This document shows, in pieces, positions 8,931 to 14,041 of a stretch of 14,041 nt of DNA. Both the position numbers and the translations under genes were made by a program. Below the pieces are notes generated by a model. The model was not told the origin of the DNA. It did not search any database and saw only the letters and a program-made list of their open reading frames with translations. Positions within the stretch are counted from its first letter, which is position 1, and each line of letters starts with the position of its first letter. This stretch comes from Zopfochytrium polystomum (taxonomy: Eukaryota > Chytridiomycota > Chytridiomycetes > Chytridiales > Chytridiaceae): positions 1 through 14,041 of the forward strand of contig JAIVFJ010000702.1 in the NCBI GenBank assembly GCA_025765615.1. Direction: 5' to 3'.

Positions 8931-9104
8931 CTCCCCGGCGGATCGATCGAGATCAGGGGTGCTTGCTGGGCTACTTTTTCTGGGTTTCCAGGTCTGACTT
9001 GTCTAATTATGCTGCGGAACCCTTTTCTCGCCGATCATATTGGCCCGGCTCTTACGATGTTTGCCTTGGCGCGTACACGAACACACGCTTTGCTCCCAAC
9101 GCCC
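8931..9104. promoter_or_regulatory. Short 174-bp spacer that must hold the phosphate-transporter promoter
   Basis: Only 174 bp separate the glycosyltransferase stop codon from the phosphate-transporter ATG. I saw no TATA box and no CACGTG (the Pho4/NUC-1-type phosphate-response site) in it. A pyrimidine-rich stretch lies near 8968-8985. Confidence 0.5.
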
Positions 9105-11121
9105 TCAGCACGTATACCGCAACGGCAGATACCCCGACCACGCCCCGTCCCTCGCCTTCCGCGGCACAAACGTGTCCTTCAGCCAGCACGTCGCGCCCAC
9201 CAGCGCCCACGCAACGCACCGCTCCTCACGCGCACAGAACCCCGCGCACTCGGCGTACGTCTCGGCCGCGACTCTCGTGTAGTCGCCGCCCGGCGCGTCC
9301 TCGTTGCGGAACGCGTACCCGGCCTCTGGGGGTGCGTCGGCAATCTCGCGCTCGTTGCCGCCGGCGGCCGTGATCATGTCGGGGCGCACGACAAATTGCG
9401 CAAAGATGGCGGACATCGTCAGGTTCTGCCGCGACGCTTTTGCCGTCGTTTCGAGCTCGTAGAGGTGCTGGATCTGGCGGGGGGAGCATATGATGAAAGA
9501 CGTTGGGGCGATGGCACTTGTCCGAAGGGAAGCGGAAGTCGCTGGTGGGGCTTAGTCGATTGGAGTGAGGATTCTTAGCCTCGGAAGGAAGACGTGATGA
9601 CACTTACGGTTCTTTGTGGAAGCCAGTCCCGAACTCGGCGAGTATTCCAGCGTCTCTCATACAAAGGCCAACCCGGACGTCACCGGCTGGTTGGCACAAC
9701 GAGTTATTTGACGCAAATGGCGCAAAAAAAAAAGGTTAAGCACTTACCCCAACACGGTTTGTACCTGACAATACACTTATCGACAATCTCCAGCATTCGA
9801 TTCATTGCGCCCTTCGACACGACAATGCCAGAGCCGCCATGTACGAAATACGGACCCTCTCCAAAGTGCTTGACGCCATCGCACCCACGAAAAACGTTTG
9901 CCAACCCCGTGTAGATGGCCTTGGCGGGATCCTTCTTCGCCAAGTACGCCCGCAAAGTTTTCCATAAGCACGTACGAGTCGTCGTCAATCATGACGTACC
10001 AGTCGGCGTCGGGAAACGCGTGCCGCATGGCGCGCAGGCCCGGGAGGTTCTTGTGCGCGTCATGCCGCCAGCCCTGCGACCGCTCGTCGGCTTGGACCTT
10101 GTTCTTGTTTTGCGCTGCTGCCGCGCCCGTGGTCCCGCCGTCGGTGCCGCGCCGCTGCTTCAGGGGTTGCTGTGCTGCGCGCATGTCCGAGCCGCTTGCC
10201 AGATCGCTCTCGACCCCGACGCCGTCGACTCCAAATACAGAGTCGCCAGGGTCCGCACCGCCAATGTCGGCGACCTCGTTCGCTACCGTTGCACTGTCCT
10301 CGTTTACATCGTCAAGCTTTTCCTGGGACCCGCTGCTATTACTCCCTCCAGCGACCTGCCGTTGAGTCCGCCCCCGCCGCTGTCGTCCCGCTGACCCTCC
10401 GCTGCGCCTCCTCGTAGGCATCAGTGACCACATCAACGACCTCCATCTCCGCCACCTTGATACCTTTCGCCTCGCCGACGACCAACACGTTCCTCACGTC
10501 CCGCAGGAAGGTGAGTAGCTGGATCGGCGTACGGCCTGCCGCGACGTCTGCACCAGATTTTACAGCGATGGCAATGTGGTCGTAGGCGGGGTTGTATTGA
10601 TGAGGGGGAAAGCGGGTTGGTGGATGGACGGCGGTTGGCGATGTCGTCGCGGGATCTTTGACGACTGAGCTCGCCAGCGGAGGCTTCTGTACTGCCCCAC
10701 CAAGCGCTTGCTGAACTAGATCCCCCGCGTCCTCAAGCCGCCGTTGAGCCGCGAGTCTGTTGCGGAGCTCTCCAACTTCCCGGAGCAGATCGTCGATCCG
10801 CCGACCGTACTCGGCAACGAGCCTCCATTCCGACTGTGTCGACGACGGAGTTGTCTCATCCTGCGGAGGAGCGATGGGCCGTGGGATGGGTCGTCTCATC
10901 GGGTTGGCGACGTGAGGCGGCAAATCGGCGGCTGCCTTCCTCTCTTCGACGTTGAAGGCGATGGGGCCATCACCACCGTCTCCAGTAAGGTCCGAGTGCT
11001 CGGCTTGCCGCATCAATAGCCCAAGTGCGAACAGGACGTAAAACGTGGACGCGATGGCGAGCGAGATGATGACGCGGCAGCGCAACCCAGCTGTGGGCTT
11101 TGGTCGTGAATGTCGGGGCAT
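9105..11121 (-). CDS. Fringe-like family 31 glycosyltransferase with Cys-rich C-terminal module
   Basis: Type II membrane glycosyltransferase expected in the Golgi/ER, transferring a sugar (often galactose-type) to glycans or glycoproteins. Exons: 11121-9748, 9686-9608, 9550-9105; introns 61 and 57 bp. I chose the ATG at 11121 because it gives a short basic tail (MPRHSRPKPT) and a signal anchor VIISLAIASTFYVLFALGLL at about residues 17-36. After a coiled stem come TPIQLLTFLRDVRNVLVVGEA, KNLPGLRAMRHAFPDADWY, the metal-binding DDD in MIDDDSYV, RGCDGVKHFGEGPYFVHGGSG, CIVRYKPCWAGDVRVGLCMRD and FHKEP. The last ~80 residues have a Cys pattern (AECAGFCAREERC ... TCWLKD ... YTC) resembling PAN/Apple modules. 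Three single extra bases break the frame: a C5 run (plus strand) at 10371-10375, AAA at 9954-9956 and a G6 run at 9479-9484. The first is in a low-complexity linker, so its exact site is less sure. Corrected length is 631 aa. Acceptor and donor sugars are unknown. Confidence 0.92.
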
Positions 11122-11851
11122 GGCCGGGCTGAGCAAGCCAAAGGTGGGTCGGAGATTGAAAATTGATCCAGGCAATGCTGGTCGCTCTACTCCGGGAGCG
11201 TTCAGCCAAGCTCAAAGTATTTCACGGGAGGTTGGCCATTTTTGTGTCGAACGAGACGTGAGTCGAGGCTGTGTCAGCCAAAAGGATCAAAAAGAAAAAA
11301 AAAAAATACATGTAGAAAAGAAAAGAAAGGCATAACAACTCTGCGCCTTCAAGAAAGCAAGAAATGGGCACGGAGGCGTGTGGGCCGTGGGACAGATTCA
11401 AAGCATTAGGCCCACGCAGAAGGAGAACTTGGAGTGGGCGGTGCGTTGGCCAGCGACAGCGACAGTGACGGCAGCTTGGCAGGGTAGGTGGGTAGGGGGG
11501 GAAATGGTGGCGAACGTGGCAGTGGCAGCCGATTAAGTCTAGTTGATGGGGACATTACGCAAGGCCGTCGGAGACAGGATGGTGTTCTTGATGAAGCAGC
11601 AAGGCGATGCCGTGCCACCCGAGGACTAGGTCCATTCCAATCCACCTCCTCCCACCCAACACCTCACAACCTGAGCTGTTGGCGAGGTAACTCATTATAT
11701 CTCCTCCTTCTGATGACGATATTTATTATGCCGCCTCGCCCGCACCGTCCGCGGAAAAGATAAGACGACCCCCAAGCAGTTGGAAACGATGCAAAACTTT
11801 CTAGCAATCAAGGAATACAAAGCAAGGGTGCCAACACTGCGCGCCCCCCCT
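11122..11851. other. Intergenic region upstream of the glycosyltransferase
   Basis: About 730 bp with no supportable gene. It contains an A-rich tract at 11289-11306, G/C-rich low-complexity sequence around 11440-11520, and an AT-rich patch near 11693-11730. A minus-strand open frame at 11645-11406 encodes a Pro/Ser-rich chain with no family resemblance and is probably chance or 5' leader. The right part should hold the 3' UTR of the next gene. Confidence 0.55.
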
Positions 11852-12534
11852 TTACTGCGTCTTCTTCTTCTTCCCAGCTGGCTTCCCAGTCGCAGGCTTT
11901 TTCGACGAAGACTCTTTAGTGGGCGGCTTCTGTGGCAGCTTGGCCGAAACTTCAAGCCTGTGGTCCAAGCTCTCCATGTCGATCGCCCTTGCTGCTTCCT
12001 CAAACCGCGGATGCCCATCGACCTTCTCAGCAACCTTGTTCCTCTTGGTGTCCATGCCCGAGACCCAGTTTGCAATGTCTCCGGCGGACACTTGGCCGTG
12101 GGTTGCCGCCGCCCTCTTCGTTCGCCCAATCCATGTCGATGGGCATGTGTTGTTTGACGGTCACGTCTTCTGGGATGGGATCCAGCTGGGTGCCTCCAAA
12201 ATTGGGCGCGCCCTTTTGTTTCTTGGTGGTGGCTGGCGGTGTCTCGCTCTTGTGCTCTTCCTTGGATTCCAATAAGGAGCCGCTGGGTTGTGGACGCGCA
12301 CTAGCACGGTTGGGATTACTGTAGTTATGTAGAAGAGAAAGTTCAAAATCGTGCACGACGGTGATGGGGTGGGGAAGGATTGGGGAAAAGGAAAGCAGTA
12401 GAGGCGGGCGCGAGAGGCAGGAGTTGTTGTTTAGTAACTTTTGCAAAAAGAAAACACAGGAGAGCCAAGGCAACAGACCCAACAAGAAGCAACATGCAGA
12501 TTGCCAAAGGCAAAAGTTTCGTGAAAAGGAGCAT
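11852..12534 (-). CDS. Uncharacterised small protein with Lys-rich C-terminus (frameshifted)
   Basis: I do not recognise the family. The best-supported part is a last exon at 12318-11852, preceded by an acceptor (ataactacag). It reads SNPNRASARPQPSGSLLE, then FGGTQLDPIPEDVTVKQHMP, DMDWANEE, then after one extra base (CCC at 12112-12114 on plus) VSAGDIANWVSGMDTKRNK, GHPRFEEAARAIDMESLDHR, and a basic tail ending AGKKKKTQ. With that base removed the exon holds 154 codons and the phase fits the acceptor. The 5' part is unsure. The only good upstream ATG is at 12534, beginning MLLFTKLLPLAICMLLLVG, a hydrophobic signal-anchor-like stretch, and a TATA box lies about 90 nt before it. Several phase-compatible donors exist and I cannot choose between them. 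The protein may be membrane-anchored with a charged soluble tail, but this depends on exon 1. Confidence 0.5.
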
Positions 12535-12617
12535 ATATTTCGGGGATTGGCGTTTCGTTGGATGATTGGCAGCGACGGGGGTCGGTTGGCACAGAAGGTC
12601 GCTTTGTTCGGTGGATG

Positions 12618-12625
12618 TATTTATA
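12618..12625 (-). promoter_or_regulatory. TATA box (TATAAATA) for the gene at 12534-11852
   Basis: On the minus strand a perfect TATAAATA lies 84-91 nt before the ATG at 12534, the usual place for a fungal TATA box. A GA-rich tract lies further upstream. Confidence 0.55.
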
Positions 12626-12680
12626 ACAACGCCGAGTTCCTTTGGAGCGGTGGACCGCCTGTCATTCACTTTCACACTCG

Positions 12681-12715
12681 CTCTCTCTCTCTCTCTCGTC
12701 TCTCTCCTCTCTCTC
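12681..12715 (+). repeat. CT/GA microsatellite
   Basis: A pure CT run of 17 bases (12681-12697) is followed by an interrupted CT-rich stretch to 12715. It sits in the 244-bp spacer 12535-12778 between the two uncharacterised genes, about 55-90 bp upstream of the TATA box. GA/CT tracts are common in fungal promoters. Confidence 0.85.
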
Positions 12716-12778
12716 GCCTCCCTTGCTAAGATAATTTGGTGGCGGTAAGTCTCAGACGAGACACAAAGTAACGCCACT

Positions 12779-14005
12779 TCAAAAGACAGTCTGCTCCACG
12801 ATCCGCACGCGATCCAAGCAGGCCGCCATGGCCGCGTGGATTGCCTCCACGTCGCTCTCCAGGGCCGCCACCCGCGACGCCAACGCCGCAGACTCGTCCT
12901 CCACCGCCTCCTCCACCGCAGCCGTCACCCCGCAGCTTTTGAAAAGCTGTGCATCCGGTGAAGGAGGCCGTTGCGATAGTGGTTGACGATCGACCGGACG
13001 CCAGGATTGCCGGTCCGCAGAATCAACTTGCCGACCGTCGAGGGAGTCGCCGATTAAATCGTGCTGCGGTGATATGCCGGCGGCGTTGTGGGCGGTCCAG
13101 ATTTCTTCTCTCTGCGCCGAGGGGAAGTCGCGATTCTCTAGATCCTGCACATCGCCAGAAAAGATCCTATCCCACATGCGGTCCTCATCTTCTTCCAATA
13201 CTTGTTCAACGATGCCACCTTTGGCAAGATTATTACCAGGCGATACGGCTTCCGGCTGCGGGGCGACTGTCACGTTGTCGCTTGGACCTGTCCTCGAGAA
13301 CGTTGAATTGTAGTCGTAGATCGAAAACGCGCTTTCACCGAGTCGAGGTGAGCGGGTCAAGGTGTTCTGCTCATGATCCACGCCGTCGTGGGTCAAGTCT
13401 CCAAAAGTCGCCACATCTGAAGCCTCGTTGGTCTCCCGCAGAGCACGGGAGGCCTCATTGTGAGTTAAAACCCGAGGTGCTCCCATCTCTCGACCCTTAG
13501 TGCTTCTCTCCATCCGTGCCAGCACGACTTTCTCAAACGCACCGCACGGTGAAAACGGCGCCGACACACCGGCCCCCACCACCCCGCATCCTCCCTCTTG
13601 ACTCTCAGCGCCGAGGTGGTCCGTCGCCTCCACCGACGTTCCCATCTCCGCTGCCGTCGACATCGCGTCCGTCGCGCCCTTCACAATGCTTCTGGCAAGC
13701 GAGAACCCGGACGCAGCTACCGACGCACGCGGGGACGGTGTCGGCGGGGTGTGGAAGAAACGCGCCCCAGAGCGCGGGGTGCGCAGGATGGATTTTCGCG
13801 TGGCGGGCGTCGACGTGGACGAAGGCGCTGGGCGGTGACGGCGGGGGGGGGACGTCGCGGCGGTGCCTGTGAGGTGGGTGTTGGTCGATCCGGGGGAGTC
13901 TGGGGATGCGCGGGAGAGCGGGGGTGCGGCGCTGTGTGAAGATGGCGAGGGCGGCAGGCTGGCACCGTGCCGGTTCCGCGAGGCCCACGACTTGGAAGAT
14001 ACCAT
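12779..14005 (-). CDS. Uncharacterised Ser/Pro-rich protein with C-terminal coiled coil
   Basis: A continuous open frame with no family I can name; 408 aa from the ATG at 14005 (MVSSKSWASRNRHG) to TGA at 12779. The upstream frame stays open to the window edge, and the sequence just before (tttcttcgcacag) looks like a splice acceptor, so this may be an internal exon or follow a 5' UTR intron. Composition: the first ~75 residues are Ser/Pro/Thr-rich and disordered, then RKSILRTPRSGARFFHTPP, a basic S/T-P-rich stretch that looks like a phosphorylation target. A middle acidic/polar region includes VLEEDEDRMWDRIFSGDVQD. The last ~40 residues (VEEAVEDESAALASRVAALE and on to VRIVEQTVF) form a heptad-like coiled coil. 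This layout suggests a structural or adaptor protein, but no function can be assigned. No frameshift was seen in this stretch. Confidence 0.7.
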   Translation of the reverse strand: MVSSKSWASRNRHGASLPPSPSSHSAAPPLSRASPDSPGSTNTHLTGTAATSPPRRHRPAPSSTSTPATRKSILRTPRSGARFFHTPPTPSPRASVAASGFSLARSIVKGATDAMSTAAEMGTSVEATDHLGAESQEGGCGVVGAGVSAPFSPCGAFEKVVLARMERSTKGREMGAPRVLTHNEASRALRETNEASDVATFGDLTHDGVDHEQNTLTRSPRLGESAFSIYDYNSTFSRTGPSDNVTVAPQPEAVSPGNNLAKGGIVEQVLEEDEDRMWDRIFSGDVQDLENRDFPSAQREEIWTAHNAAGISPQHDLIGDSLDGRQVDSADRQSWRPVDRQPLSQRPPSPDAQLFKSCGVTAAVEEAVEDESAALASRVAALESDVEAIHAAMAACLDRVRIVEQTVF

Positions 14006-14041
14006 CGCCGATGACGCGGCTGTGCGAAGAAACACGTCAGC

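Noticed and set aside
11406..11645. Minus-strand Pro/Ser-rich open frame of 79 codons
   Set aside because: Low complexity, no motif, and located in the promoter or leader of the glycosyltransferase.
1..14041. CRISPR array, tRNA, rRNA, riboswitch or bacterial operon signals
   Set aside because: Nothing with the needed repeat spacing, cloverleaf or operon features was seen. Introns and gene families point to a fungal nuclear genome.

Overview
The window looks like about 14 kb of nuclear DNA from a filamentous ascomycete. Supporting signs are short introns (53-138 bp, GT...AG), compact intergenic spacers, codon use rich in G/C at third positions, and families typical of these fungi: a DHA1-type MFS transporter, an SPX-domain phosphate transporter, and a Fringe-like GT31 glycosyltransferase. 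No bacterial, viral, tRNA, rRNA, CRISPR or transposon features were seen. Every gene I can support lies on the minus strand, so transcription runs from right to left and the genes are head to tail.

Layout from right to left in transcription order: (a) 14005-12779, an uncharacterised Ser/Pro-rich protein with a C-terminal coiled coil, possibly continuing beyond the right edge; (b) about 12534-11852, an uncharacterised small protein with a Lys-rich tail; (c) 11121-9105, a type II membrane GT31 glycosyltransferase with three exons; (d) 8930-5685, a low-affinity phosphate transporter of the PHO87/PHO90/PHO91 type (SPX plus DASS/Na-sulfate-symporter domain); (e) 5335-3575 and (f) 3183-1454, two tandem copies of one DHA1 drug/polyamine-type MFS transporter with the same four-exon structure; (g) 823-1, an aldo/keto reductase of the yakC/AKR13 type, cut by the left edge.

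Genes (d) to (g) could belong to membrane transport and small-molecule detoxification. The reductase beside two efflux-type MFS copies is a plausible small detoxification or export group, but this is inferred from position only. The phosphate transporter and the glycosyltransferase look like ordinary housekeeping or wall/glycan genes.

The most striking property is a series of single-base frameshifts, nearly all one extra base in a short homopolymer. They hit the reductase, both MFS copies, the glycosyltransferase and gene (b), while splice sites stay intact and I saw no nonsense substitutions. Correcting for them gives exon sums that are exact multiples of three (496 and 499 aa for the MFS copies, 631 aa for the glycosyltransferase). 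This pattern fits uncorrected sequencing or assembly errors better than gene death, except perhaps in the reductase, where lesions are much denser. I did not find a convincing undescribed biological system. The best leads are a phosphate-transporter intron that hides as coding sequence (81 nt, no stop), a 4-nt tandem splice donor in the same gene, and clusters of CCGG motifs upstream of the reductase and both MFS genes.
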